Shown here: piece by piece, positions 23,101 through 34,639 of the stretch | Position numbering within the stretch: position 1 is the stretch's first letter | How the letters are laid out: every line of letters begins with the position of its first letter | Origin: Hygrophila difformis | Taxonomy: Eukaryota; Streptophyta; Magnoliopsida; Lamiales; Acanthaceae | NCBI GenBank assembly: GCA_030278955.1 | Contig: JAOANR010000014.1 | Location: 25,484,068 to 25,548,067, forward strand | Reading direction: 5' to 3' | DNA: 64,000 nucleotides | The notes under the pieces: model-generated | What the model saw: the letters and a program-made list of their open reading frames with translations, nothing else | Databases searched by the model: none | What the model was told of the DNA's origin: nothing | Position numbers and translations under genes: made by a program

Positions 23101-25043
23101 CGGATAATTTGTTTCTCCTCTACTCCGATTCTCACTGCACTTTATTGTTTGTAGATTTCTAAGCAGATTAAGGATATATAACTTTGCAATCAACAATGCT
23201 TCTGCAGGTTCACTTCATTGTTGCAGCATGTGAGAATATGATTAGTGGAACAGGGATGAGACCTGGGGATATCATCACAGCTTCAAATGGAAAGACAATT
23301 GAGGTAATTGTTGCTTTTATCTATTTTCGGAGTTGTCTCTCAGTGCTGATTGTTTTATGGATTACCATCTTTGTACGCATTCTAGTCTGATGAACACTTG
23401 TGAGCATTCAACTTTTTACAGTCTTTGCATGATTGAAACTACATATGGCAAACTGACTGACTTGTTGCAGTGTTTGAGAGTAGATTTGATGCGTTAATTT
23501 ATATTCTGTAAATAATTATTTTTGTGGTCTTGTGTTATTTTCCTCTGGAGATGCATTCTGTAACAAGGAAAATACAACAAAAAAGAAAGAAAAATTATGG
23601 AAATTCAAAATTGATGAAGCATATTTGGGGCTTTCACTCCTTTCAGAGAAAGCAATAAAGCGAATTTTATGTTTATTCCATCATTTTGATGAGAGCACAG
23701 AACAGCTCTGCATCATGGGTTCAGTTATTGGGCCTTTAGATTTCTTCTTTCCTCGTTTCTTTACTAACCATACTCCAAATACAATTTCCTCTCAATTCTA
23801 TTTGTTTTACCTAATGAAATGCACGAACCCATAATAGGGGACACATATGGCCATTTACAATTGCCTAATATTATTTCTGTTTACGATATCTTCCTGTCTA
23901 GGTAAACAATACCGACGCAGAAGGAAGGCTTACACTTGCTGACGCTTTGGTATATGCTTGTAATCAAGGTGTAGAGAAGGTATGTTAATTTCTGTAATAA
24001 TATACATTTCAATTGTGAAAGTTAGAGTTGGATGTTTTAACCATTCCCCTGTCACTGAATCAGCCAGTGCATTAATGCTAAGCTTTTGCTTGCCTTGCAC
24101 AGCAATTGGTGAAAATTCATAATATAAAACCTTAAAAAAGAAACCTCCTTTTGCTCAGTATTTGATGACAGAATGAATGTTCATGGAGTATGCGTTGTGA
24201 ATTTAAATGTGCAGATAGTGGATCTGGCTACGCTGACTGGGGCCTGTGTTGTTGCTCTTGGGCCTACCATTGCCGGTAGTTCTTCTAAGTTCTCTTCATT
24301 TTCTGTGTTTCCGCAAAATAATTGATATTTTTCGTTCATAAGACTGTTTAAATACAATATGCAACTCCAAAGCATGTTTTGGAAAGCAAATATTTGTTCT
24401 ATTAGTATATTAAAATATGCTAACTGTTACAGTATTGTATTATAATTACATACAGGTGTTTTTACACCCAGCGATGAATTGGCAAAAGAAGTAATTGCTG
24501 CCTCAGAGGCCTGTGGTGAAAAACTCTGGAGGATGCCTTTGGAGGAAAGTTATTGGGAGTCCATGAAGTCGGGAGTTGCTGATATGGTGAATACAGGTGG
24601 TCGTCAAGGTGGAGCAATCACTGCAGCTCTTTTCTTGAAGCAGGTAATGTTGACAATACCGTCAGCACTTTTCTTGATGGAGTCGCATGACGTAGCTCAT
24701 ATACCCTGAAATTATATTAGGCAAATATTTACACGTTGGAATTCTATCGCAATCAAGGTTCCTCCAAAAATGCTATCTTATGCTTTCATGATTGATCAAT
24801 CTAAATGGAAAACTTGTCCGTATGAAAAAAACAAAAAAAAAAAAAAGAAAAGAAAAGGTAATCAGATTAGTTTGCAATGGCTTTTAAAAATCACTACGAA
24901 TGTTTGCTTTGCAGTTTGTGGATGAGAAGGTGCAATGGATGCATATTGACATGGCTGGCCCTGTTTGGAATGACAAGAAGAAAAACGCAACTGGATTCGG
25001 TGTTTCTACATTGGTCGAATGGGTGATTAAGAACTCGTCTTGA
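20161..25043 (+). CDS. LAP: Leucyl aminopeptidase (M17), plastid-type, ten exons
   Basis: This metallo-exopeptidase removes amino-terminal residues such as Leu and acts as a two-metal hexamer. Exons by GT-AG rules and phase: 20161-20406, 21714-22125, 22223-22417, 22553-22778, 22904-23030, 23208-23303, 23902-23979, 24215-24275, 24456-24643, 24915-25043. They sum to 1758 nt, 585 residues, the usual length for plant chloroplast LAP. Residues 1 to about 60 are Ser/Thr/Ala-rich with few acids, a plastid transit peptide. The catalytic domain shows GKGLTFDSGG (K354, D359; codon 360 is split by an intron), IKTG (K366), MKFDMGG (D379) and the family signature NTDAEGRL (437-444, with D439, E441, R443). 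All metal and catalytic positions are kept. Intron 1 carries an hAT element. A second ATG at 20341 (residue 61) would give a shorter form. Confidence 0.95.
20497..21293. mobile_element. hAT-type non-autonomous element in intron 1 of the aminopeptidase gene
   Basis: 797 bp with terminal repeats CAGGGCCGTCT and (reverse complement of the right end) CAGCGCCGGCT, flanked by exact 8-bp duplications TTTATATT at 20489-20496 and 21294-21301. The AT-rich centre has no frame. Subterminal GGCCCCC blocks occur at both ends. It makes up over half of the 1307-bp intron. Confidence 0.9.
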
Positions 25044-25275
25044 TCTCAGTGTTCCGTGCACTGTCGAGAATTTATTTTGGTGGACGCGGGTGAATTCTAG
25101 GGAGAAGATGGCGAGGCTACCAATTGACATGTGAGGCATTTATTTCTATCTGGAATTACAAACTCTGTTTGTCTCCCCGAACCAGGGTCACATGTCTTTC
25201 GGTACATTTCATGTTTCCTTTTGCCCCTTGAATCAATATGCTCAACTCTTTTGAATAAGTTTCGTGAACCATAAT

Positions 25276-25281
25276 AATAAA
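25276..25281 (+). terminator. Possible polyadenylation signal of the aminopeptidase gene
   Basis: AATAAA about 235 bp after the stop, in an AT-rich stretch. Plant signals are loose, so the actual site may differ. Confidence 0.35.
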
Positions 25282-25318
25282 AAAAGAAAATTCCAGTTTC
25301 TATCGCAAATTATCCGTC

Positions 25319-25366
25319 TCTCTATCTCTGTCTCTCTCTCTCTCTCAAACACAGACACACATATAT
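25319..25366. repeat. CT-rich microsatellite
   Basis: TCTCTCTATCTCTGTCTC followed by a (TC) run and a CA-rich end. Simple-sequence DNA in the space between the two convergent host genes. Confidence 0.8.
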
Positions 25367-25440
25367 TCCCTCCGTTTTTTTTAAAGAGTGCATCATATTT
25401 TATTTTTAAGAGTAGATTTATTAAAACACTGCCAAATTAG

Positions 25441-25560
25441 GACTGGGCGTATGTCGTATGTGGAACCTTAAAACATTAGCAGTCTGTTCGACATATACAG
25501 AGGGCGTAGATTGTATGTGGAACCTTAAAACATTAGCTGTCTGTCTGTTCGACGTATATT
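25441..25560. repeat. Tandem duplication of ~60 bp downstream of both host genes
   Basis: The block GGGCGTATGTCGTATGTGGA... to TCTGTTCGACATATA is repeated with changes from about 25502. Both copies contain TGTGGAACCTTAAAACATTA. It lies 30-150 bp past the GDSL gene stop and may form part of its 3' untranslated region. Confidence 0.75.
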
Positions 25561-25591
25561 TGAATTGTGCGCTGTGGCCGCCTACTTATTC

Positions 25592-28398
25592 CTAGAAATA
25601 TGGTAGGTTTTTATGTGCTATAATATGAGCAAGAAATCTGTAGGTGGATTCAGTGGGATGAATCCCATCCCAGAATATATGTTCCTCTCGTTTTGCACAA
25701 ACAGGAGTGAATGGAGTGCATAAGGGTCCTATTTCCACCAGCCCTGTCCCGCAGCACCCTTTGCTCGTTTCTGCGAAACCTGTCAGTCGGTCACACAACA
25801 ATTTCGATACGGCCTTCATCAGTATTCTTCTTCAATTAGATGATGCATTTTTGTAGCCTAAGATATCTTTGCTTTATATAACATCGAGCATCGTAGTTAT
25901 ACAAGAGAGGAGAGGAGATGCACCGTATTTTTCTGGGTTGCTGATCATGTCCATTATAGGAGTGTAAGCGTCCAAGTAAGCGATTTTGCTTCCCAGCAGA
26001 TCTCTCTCCATGCGTCCAAGCATCTTCACAAGCTTGTCGTTGTAGGCCGTGGAGCCTGCGTTCTCCACGAGGATGCAGCTTCTTGGGATTGGCGATTTCG
26101 CTGTAATTTGTATTGGTACGCATCCGATTGGACCAAGCCCTGCTACTAACATTTTACGGCACCCAACTCTATAGAGTTCCTTGATGAAAAACACACGAGA
26201 GAAAAGGTATTAGCAAAGTAAAGGCGCTTGGAATCTCAGTGGATCCGATCAGATCCGAGAACCGACGCAGGCACAACCTTGGGTCGGATCTAGGTTCTCG
26301 TAGAAACCGATTCAAACATGCATGGGCTGATGTATATTAGGTCAAGGTCACTTGACTCTTGGCGCGCAAAAAAAATGTAAAAATACTACTAGTATTTTAT
26401 AGTTTATTATATACTTCTTCTGTTGTTTTATTTGTTCCACGACAATTTAGCACGGAGATTAAGAAAATTCATTACATGTAAGATTTTAATCATGAAAGAG
26501 AATAATTAAGTAAATAATCAATTAAAGTACTACTAATTTTCCCTCTAAAAAGGATAAATTGAATTTTTTTTTCAAATTTTCTCATATTTACATTTGCATA
26601 AATAGAAGATTTAAATTAATAATAGTTAGCAATTATTGTAATGCATGCAACATAGTAACTACAATAATTCCAAGGAGACGAGGAAGTGTAAGATATTAGC
26701 TATATAAAAAATATACTTCATCCGTTCTCATTTAATTGCTCATTTTGCATTTTATAACTATTGATTGAGTAACTTTGATCAAATCTTTTAACATAGTTAT
26801 ACAACGAAAAAATATAGTCAAGTGAGAACTTATTAAATTCATTTAATCGTGTAATTTTAGAATATTAATTTTTTATAACTTTTACTTATCACTACAAGAA
26901 AAAAGGTGGTTACCGACCGCAACCACCGACCGTCAGTAGACGGGTCGGATTCACCGACCGCATGCTGCGGTCGGTAAATTGTAGCCGTTATGGGCCCGGG
27001 CATTAAGGGATGACACCACCATCGACCACAGTACTTCACCGACAGCATCACCGACCGGGTGTGCGGTCGGTAACCTAGGGCGGTATAATTTCGCCCAAAT
27101 CGCGAATTGGGGTAAAAATGTTTATTGAATTACATGAAATATAGAAGTAGTGCAGTTATTAAAGAAGATAGGTAAGTAGTATAAAATAAGAAAAGAATCT
27201 ATTTATTATTATTAATATTATTATTATTATTATTTTCTCAATATTTGTAAAATAACAATAAACAAAATATATTTAGGTGCTTAATTAATTGACATGGACA
27301 TTCACATTCCACACAGCTCAACGTCTCTCCTATACCCAAATGTAGTTGGCATTAGTGATATGTGGCTTAGTCAACTTAACCAAACGTCTCATATTCGAGA
27401 CTTTGTGTATGCAGAATTTTGTTTTGGCAGAGGCAACCCTTCGATGCCCCAACGGATCTGAAGGGATTAGTTTAGTTCAAATGAATCATATGGTGCACCC
27501 ATTGAAAAATTTTTAAGATGAAATTTTTTTATGTTTGCTATGGTGCACCCATTGAATAGTTTTTGTATTGGTATCATTATTATTACTTCCAAGTTAGCTT
27601 CCCTCTAAACCCTCGATGTTCTTGTGTTCTTACTACTATTTCAATTTTAGCTTATACTAGTATTAATTTTTGTAATACCACTTAAAAAAAATTTCTGAAT
27701 CTTGCCACTTCCCAATGTAAAGCTAGCTAGATACCTTGTCTGGTTTTATTATGGAGGTAGGAATTATGACAAACCTTGATGAAGTTTTGGAGCTTGTTCT
27801 GCAAGAAGTACTGGTACTCGTCGAGGCTGAACTGAACTCTCCTGGCGGGCGTATCATAGTAATTAAAGATGAAATCATTTGTCCCGGCGCTGACAAACAC
27901 CAACGCATCCCGCAATATTCTCCTCGCAGCTTCCGTTCGGTTCACAATATTCTGCAGTCTCCGAACGTAGTCCCTGAAGTACCCTAGCTGCTCCGACACG
28001 GGGATCACATTCGACAGCTGCGTCGTCAGCTCATCGTATCCCGACCCAGCAGAGGCAAAACTGACCCCTGTAAGAATCTCCTCATCCGACAGGTTCGGGT
28101 CCAAGAATGGAGGGACGGCTCGCTTGAGCCCCATCATGGATGCCAAGAAATCGGGCACCAATTTCCCGTTCGAAAACCTGCCCGTCGGAACGCCGCTGTT
28201 GAAGTCCAGACCGTACGGCGGGTGATCGCCTTTGAATGGTGTCGCAATGTAGTTATTGTTGCCGGGATCGACGGTGGAATCCCCGAATACCAGAATTGCA
28301 GGGAACATGGGAATTGTAGGGTTGGCATTATTACATGTAGCTGTTATGATGATGATGATGATGATGATGAGCAATGGCAGGAGGGCAGAAGGAGACAT
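25592..28398 (-). CDS. GDSL-type esterase/lipase (SGNH hydrolase), three exons
   Basis: A secreted serine hydrolase of the large plant GELP family; the substrate cannot be told from sequence. Exons (minus): 28398-27775, 26179-25924, 25779-25592; 1068 nt, 355 residues, normal for the family. Residues 1 to about 25 form a signal peptide whose core is eight Ile in a row. Block I is FGDSTVDPGNNNY (catalytic Ser41). A block II-like SFASAGSGYD follows. Block III is GTNDF (Gly172, Asn174). Block V is DGIHPTE (Asp331, His334). The catalytic residues are complete. Introns are 1595 bp and 144 bp; the first contains a CACTA-like end and a MITE fragment. The gene faces the aminopeptidase tail to tail. 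The intron 1 acceptor (ATCAAG before GAACTC) is chosen by phase and family homology. Confidence 0.93.
26731..26885. mobile_element. Stowaway-like MITE fragment in GDSL intron 1
   Basis: Begins CTTCATCCGTTCTC. It shares internal blocks (AACATAGTTATAC, AAAATATAGTCAA) with MITEs at 55340-55597 and 56382-56641. The right terminus is missing, possibly removed by the adjacent CACTA-like sequence. Confidence 0.5.
26891..27115. mobile_element. CACTA-type transposon end in GDSL intron 1
   Basis: CACTACAAGAAAAAAGG is the typical plant CACTA terminus. Subterminal repeats follow: CCGACCG or CGGTCGG occurs about eight times in both orientations. No matching TTTCTTGTAGTG end is found downstream, so this is a solo end or truncated copy. 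Confidence 0.75.
27416..27560. repeat. SINE-like 3' segment and short direct repeat in GDSL intron 1
   Basis: 27416-27475 matches 49425-49500 (TATGCA(G/A)AATT then GGCAGAGGCAACCCTTC-type sequence). Just after it ATGGTGCACCCATTGAA occurs twice, at 27489 and 27540, about 50 bp apart. Confidence 0.55.
28332..28372. repeat. GAT/ATC trinucleotide repeat inside the GDSL signal peptide
   Basis: On the coding strand seven ATC codons and one ATA encode the Ile core of the signal peptide (residues 11-18). Confidence 0.9.
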
Positions 28399-28461
28399 TG
28401 GGTTGTCCTGTGTAATGAAAACCTAATTTGTGGTTTGCATTTCTGTAGGAAAGTGTGTGCG

Positions 28462-28467
28462 TTTATA
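28462..28467 (-). promoter_or_regulatory. TATA box of the GDSL gene
   Basis: On the minus strand TATAAA in the context CTTTATAAAC, 64 bp upstream of the ATG, leaving a leader of about 30-35 nt. Confidence 0.65.
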
Positions 28468-28469
28468 AA

Positions 28470-28821
28470 GGAGAAAATGAAGAAATTCACAGGAGGAAAT
28501 ATCAAGCACCAAAACCTTCACATTGCCATTCAAGTCCCTTTCTTTCCCAACTTTAATTTTTCAGTCCCTTTCGTTCTCCCAACTTTTATGTAATTATGAT
28601 TTGGAGGCAATAAATGGAACCATAAAACCCTATTCGCTAATTGCTTCCTTTTTTTCATGTTGGTAGTAGGCTGTGCTGTGGGCAATATTAATTCCAGTAC
28701 TGTTAAATTTTAACTTCTAAACTCTATATTCTGAACACACTTCTCCTAATGTTTAGCTTTTGAAATTCCAACCTCTAAATTGTAATTATAAACTCTAACA
28801 CCAAATTAAACACCCATGCTC
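28470..28821. other. Noncoding spacer upstream of the GDSL gene
   Basis: AT-rich, with runs such as AACTCTAA and ATTCCAACCTCTAAA. It should hold the GDSL promoter. No element boundary or frame is recognised. Confidence 0.4.
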
Positions 28822-28915
28822 AAAACTATCTCATTTTTTTTGCGAAACAGCCAATGAAGGCTAGGAAAATGATACAAAAAAGAAAACCAAAAGAAAAATA
28901 TCAACAAAGCCAAAA

Positions 28916-31900
28916 CTAGTAACAGGGGAAACATGCTCCAGCTGTATCTGCTGCAAGGAAAGGCTTCACCACATCCGGCGGAAACGCCCATGTGGTGTAG
29001 AATAATTTGCTATCCGCACCCAACCGTGCAAGACAATCCACCACCGCATTGCCCTCTCTCAAAATATGCTCAAAACAACAAGAATTAAAGTCCCGACAAA
29101 CGTCCTTAATTCTCAACACAATAGAGCCTAGCGAGTGGAAGGAATGCGGTTCAGCTCTGACCAATCTCAAGGCTTCCATGGAATCACAGAGGCAACAAAC
29201 ATCAGCTTGGCCAAGCTCCCTCGCGAGCAGGAGACCGTGCAAGATACCCACAAGCTCAGCATGCACGACCGACGTATTACCAAGGTAACCTGAAACACCT
29301 CCCAACCATTGGCCCGACACATCCCTAACCACGGCGCCAAAACCCGCACGACCACTCCCACCTAGGAAAGACCCGTCTGAATGTACTAGAGTACATGTCC
29401 AACCAACAGAATTCCAATGGACTATCCTGGGGTGTGACTGCCGCGGCCTACGCTTGATGATCGCCTTATCCAGCTCATCTTTAAGATGAAATGCCTGCCG
29501 AAGAAGAGAGTGATTGGAAGTATGGCTCCCTTGAAAAATTCTCGTGTTTCGGTCTCGCCATACAATCCAAAGGCCGGCAATGAAGAGTGTACCATAAACT
29601 CGAAACATCCCCAAAAGCCAAAGCCGAATAGAGTCCCTGTCAATAAAGGGAAGATCCTGGGGAACCTGATCTTCATATCTTTCCAGAAAACTTGCGACCA
29701 TCGGCAATCGAATAAACAATGGACCCAATCATCCTCCTCAATGCCACAAACGCTGCAAAGAGGAGTAGCAGCAAGGTGGCGCTGAAACCTAAGTTTATTG
29801 CATGGAAGCGCTGAACATGAAATAAGCCATAGGAACAAACAAATTTTTTCTGGGAAAGCCGACTTCCACATCCACTTCCAATATATTGAGGTAGCTCTAT
29901 TCGCCATAAGAAAATGGTAGCCTGACTTGGCCGTGTAGCAACCATCAAGAGACGCCTTCCAGCACCAACCATCCGAATTAGCAGGATGAAGACATGGAGG
30001 GGGCCGTTGTTGGATCTCTAAGCACACATCTGCAGGAAGATGGGTAGATAATCTCTCCAAATTCCACGAGTGATCCCCAACAATATCCTTCAATCTAAGA
30101 TGCAAGTCGTATGCCTCAATGAAGGGAACCCGAGATTTCAGCGTATCATTGTTATGCCAAGGTGTATCCTAAATTGAGCTAGAGCCATCCCCAATATTAT
30201 ATAAGTAACCTGCCGAGAGGTGAAGCAAGGCTTTCCGGATACTTCGCCAAGTGAAAGACCCCCCCGAGCGGCTGAAATAGATATTCCGTCATCAGGGCAA
30301 TAGATAGCTCTCAATTCCCGAACCCGCAACTTGTCAACTCCCATGCAAAAATCATGAGCAAGCTTCCCAAGAAGAGAAATATTTGTATGTCGTGCCTTCC
30401 GCAGTCCTAGACCACCATAAGCTTTAGGTGCCGCTATAGAAATCCAATTAACCAAATGTAACCCCCTATTGCTTCGGTCTTTCCACACCAAGGTGCGAAT
30501 CCGACGATCAAAAAGTTTACACGTAGCTTCATGCAACTATCCAATTTGCATTGAATATGTAGGGATGGACGCTAGAACATGCCGTGCCAAAGTGAGTCTT
30601 CCCGCCTTAATAATCAACCGCATTCCCCATGACGAAATATGCGCATCCATTTTCTCAATAAGAAAATTATACGAGCTAGCCTTAATTCGTCCATGGTGGA
30701 TAGGAAACCCCAAGTATTTGCCAAGCTGCTGCATGAAAGTGACTGAAGTTGTTGAAGCTAACCACAGGCGCTCTTCTGCAGTAACACAGGAAGCAGCCAT
30801 GGCCTGCGACTTCATGCTATTTATTTTCAAACCTGAAGCAGCAGCAAAACGATGCAGAAGATTGGCTAGCGTGTCAATACTATGTTCATTCGCCATTGTG
30901 CACAGGATAAGGTCATCCGCAAAAAGCAAGTGGGAGATACTGCGACATCCAGTAGCCAGCTTAATAGGTGTCCAATCCCCCTCTTCCACTGCCTGATTAA
31001 TAGATACCGAAAGCCGCTTCATGACAATATTAAACAGATAAGGCGATAGAGGATCCCCTTGACACAGGCCTCGTGCCGGCTTAAACTCCTCCGTGGGAAC
31101 ACCATTCCAAATGATCGAATAAGTGGGGGAGACAACACGCGCCATGATCAATTGACATATAGCCAAGGGTAGCTCCATTTGATGTAAACATTCCTCAAGG
31201 AAAGCCCATCTCACATTATCATATGCCTTCTCAAGATCAATCTTCATAACAATCCCTTTCAACCGATTATTCGTCTCAGATAAATAGAAGACAATCTCCT
31301 GTAGCATGATGGCATTATCACTAGTACCTCGCCCCGGAAGGAAAGCCGACTGAAGCGGGGATATATAGCTAGCCAGCAAGGGTCGCAACCGATTGACAAG
31401 CACCTTCGAAACAAACTTATAGGTCACATTACATAATGTGATGGGTCTAAATTGTTTGATACTACTCGGCACAACCACCTTGGGAATGAGACATATGAAA
31501 GCTTTAGTAAGTTCAGGAAGTACAGTGCTATTATTGAAAGCCGTGCGTACCACTTCTAAAATCGAAGATCCAACAGTCGACCAATGTTGCTTATAGAAGA
31601 GAGCCGAGAATCCATCTGAGCCGGGCGCGAATAGTGGCTTAAATTGTCCCAGAGCCGATTGCACTTCCTCCATAGTCACGTCCCCAACCAAATTATCGCC
31701 AAGCAGATCTGTGACAGGCTGTAGCGGTGGAAGAGGTTCGTCGTCCGGCAATGCATTATTGTCAGTAAACAAATTTATGTAATAGTCACGCACTGCCCTT
31801 TTCAAAATTGTTGGCTCAATACACCACCCAACATCATCAAGGAGAAGACCATGGATTTTATTTTTATGATGATGAAATTTCGCTTGCGCATGAAAATATT

Positions 31901-32986
31901 TTGTGTTTCGGTCCCCCATGCGAACCCAATTATCCCTCGCCCGTTGAAACCAAAATAATTCCTCCTGTTCGAGCGTCTCAACATAAGCCGCTTGTAATTT
32001 CCTTTCCAAAGAGATTAGCCGTATCGAATCCACACAGCTAAGGGCCCTATCAAGCCCCGCCAATCGGCGTAATAATTTCTTTTTCCTATTCCTGATCCGC
32101 TGAAGTCCCACCCGGAAATTTGTCATAGATAGGGACTGGAGCCGACCAAGCTTGTCAGGCAGTGGCCCATCACTGTTAGCCCATGCGTCCATCACCAGAT
32201 GTTGATAACCAGGCATATGTCCCCAAATAGCCTCCCAACGAAAAGGCTTACCTAATGAGGGGCTGGCCGGCAGGCCACACTGGACAAGAAGAGGGGCATG
32301 ATCCGAATATGCCCTTGGGAGCGTCTGTATGTGGCCATCCGGAAACATGTCAATCCACTCAATATTTACTAAGCCCCGGTCAAGTCGTTTCTTAATGAAA
32401 ATAGCTTGATTGGCCTGACGAAACCAAGTAAACAAGGAGCCTTCTGTTCGAATATGGAGAAGGCCACAATCAGATAGGCATTCCCTTAGTTCATCAGCAC
32501 GAGTCTGTAAGAATACACCACCATAAACTTCCGAAGACACCAGTATCTCATTCCAATCACCCACTACAAGCTAAGGGCCGGAAATAGTATTTTTAAGGCT
32601 ACGAGATAATCCTAATTAGCCTTCCGCTTAAAGTAGTTTGGAAAAGCATAAATTGCCGGCACCTTCCAAGAGAGCGAACCAGCCGAGAGAGTTAAGGTGA
32701 TCATACGGTCATTAGCATCGAAAACCTTAGCCATGATAGGAAGACCCGATCGACTGAGGAGCCAGATGCCACCTGCGCGCCCCGTGGCTTCCTGTAAAAA
32801 TATAGGAAAATATCCAAGACCAAAGACCATATTCCGAACGCGATCAAAAGGGCCCTGAGGCTCCAGGACAAAAACCAAAGGCGGAGCATGAAGTCGGATG
32901 CAATCCGCAAAACAGCGACGAGCATGAGAGTTCATAAGTCCCCTCACATTCCAAGAGAGAATATAGAAATTATTAAAGGCAGACAT
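28916..32986 (-). pseudogene. LINE-2 ORF2: endonuclease, RT, zinc region, RNase H (broken)
   Basis: The start taken is the ATG at 32986 before ILSWNVRG. The endonuclease (EPQGPFDRVRN, GDWNEI, YSDHAPLL) is interrupted near 32565-32615. RT follows at about 32564-30537: PGSDGFSALF, FLPGRG, KIDLEKAYD, GLCQGDPLSPYLF, FADD. A TAG at 30534 replaces the Trp of LINE-1's MQVGWLPEAT (TGG to TAG). The frame shifts again near 30110-30140 and near 29700-29730. The zinc region CSVCG...HCLFDC is kept. RNase H reads HSDGSFLGG, HAELVGIL, CDSMEAL and HILREGNAVVDCLA. At least four lesions make it non-functional. Confidence 0.9.
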
Positions 32987-33050
32987 ATAAATATATAATT
33001 CAGCAAAACAAACGGCAACCATGTGCATCGCATGCACCCCTGTGGAATTA

Positions 33051-34567
33051 TCAATTTGTGGAGTCTGTGTCTGGTACCACCGTACCAACTTCCACCCCTA
33101 CCCCTTTTCTTAACAGCACGTCTAATCCAGGGGAAATAACTACATCCGTGCTTAATGTATTCGTCAGCAAGTGTGCATACTTAGAAGGGAGAAGCTTGGC
33201 TAGATCTTCCGACCCTTTAGCTGACAGCGCATTAGTCGAGGATGTTTTCTTCTTGGGAAGAATACGTTTCACACCATGCAGGTTATGCTTCGGCACCTTC
33301 CCCGCCTTCATTCTCTTGGAACTATTCTCAACCGGAGCCGAAATCCCAGATTGAGGTGCCACCAATTTAGTGTGGTCAATAGCTATAATCTCCATTGACT
33401 GTGATGTCCCTTCCTGCACCGGTTTACTTATGAGTCCAATGTCAGGCCCCTTCTGAACTTGCGCCCTAGTATTATCCGGCAATGGAGTTCCCGCTGGGGC
33501 AGGAGCCCTGGTATTAGCCGGTTCCTTGCTAGAAGCCTTAGTCCTTGATTTTTGGATTTGTCAAGATTTGGTCTACGTGATCTCATACGTTTCACAACCA
33601 TCCAATCTCCAAGTCCCAAAGTGTCTAGATTTGTATCCCCCGAATTATGGGATTCACTTGCCAAATCTACCATACTTTCCCCCAAACTCTCAACCGCCTT
33701 CTTGGAAGAGTCATCGGCCTTCGGAACAGGAGACTTGGACAAGTTGGCCTGCTCCGACTGTCCAGCCTTTGGATTCGTAGCAGACGGCGGGGGAGGAACT
33801 ACCACCTTCGGACATTTATTTTGAAGATGTCCAAATCTTCCACAACGCATGCACATCAGGTGCAAACCCTCATAAGCGACCTTAACGACCTGACCTTCGA
33901 CTTCCACCACACCCAGGAGGGGTTCATCCAAATTAATCTTAATACATGCTCTCGCATACCGGCCCCGGGCAAAGGTTGTAGTTTTGGAATCAAACTTTAT
34001 AGGAGTGCCTATGTCCGTAGCATTTACACGCAAGGCGTTTTCATTATAGAAAACCTGTTTCAGGTCCGGAAAACGAACCCAAGTCTGTATGGTATTCACT
34101 TTCGACTTTGTCGGATCAAAATCTTCCGACCATCTAAGCACCGCGAGGCAATGATCGAATACCATCCATGGCCCTCCCGTAAGGACCTTCTCACGATCAG
34201 ATTCAGCCACAAACTTAGCCAGGAAGCATCCATAACCAATATCCATAAGATCAAACTGTTCATCACCAAGTTTCCATGCACGGGAGAGTCTCTCTTTTAG
34301 AGCAAGAAATCCAACGGAGATTCCAAGGGGCTTCACGACGAGGGTATTTTGCCAGGGCTCATACAACTCATCCAAGACCCGCCTTTCAAAGCGAATAGAA
34401 GGGCAATGGCGGCGATTTCCAGATCAGTCAATCGAAGCCAACTTCTCTTTCAACTAGTCCCGCTCCACATTCTGAGGGGGAGACGGCATAGCAGATAAGG
34501 AACCTGTTACAATATCCCGAAAAGATTTCAACGGGGAATCCGGCTGCCCCGCTGGGCAAGCCTCCAT
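33051..34567 (-). pseudogene. LINE-2 ORF1: DUF4283-type gag-like protein (broken)
   Basis: The likely original ATG is at 34567 (MEACPAGQPDSPLKSF). Two in-frame stops follow near 34455 and 34428, where LINE-1 has coding residues. The DUF4283-like domain is then open from 34375 (VVKPLGISVGFLAL, GGPWMVFDHCLAVLRW, TWVRFPDLKQVFYNE) with knuckle CMRCGRFGHLQNKC. A frameshift near 33480-33530 moves the tail into another frame, which ends at 33051. ORF2 starts 62 nt later. Confidence 0.88.
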
Positions 34568-34639
34568 GGCCGGAAGGTCGGGGGTGGGGGAAGCTTGAGA
34601 GAAACCATAGGATGCCTCTAGCTAAAAACTATCTCATTT

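Larger units (their letters stand above)
28837..34624 (-). mobile_element. LINE-2: L1-type LINE with RNase H, same family as LINE-1
   Basis: About 5.8 kb, reading leftwards. A 15-bp exact target duplication AAAACTATCTCATTT lies at 28822-28836 and 34625-34639. The poly-A appears as the T run at about 28833-28840. The right flank CATTT/AAAAC is an L1-type target. ORF1 and ORF2 carry several stops and shifts, so the copy is older than LINE-1. Protein similarity to LINE-1 runs along the whole length (for example GISVGFLAL, EPQGPFDRVRN, FLPGRGTSDNA, YLGFPIHHGR). Confidence 0.92.

Noticed and set aside
23532..23834. 100-codon frame in the aminopeptidase gene
   Set aside because: Lies wholly in the intron between exons 6 and 7, with no homology.
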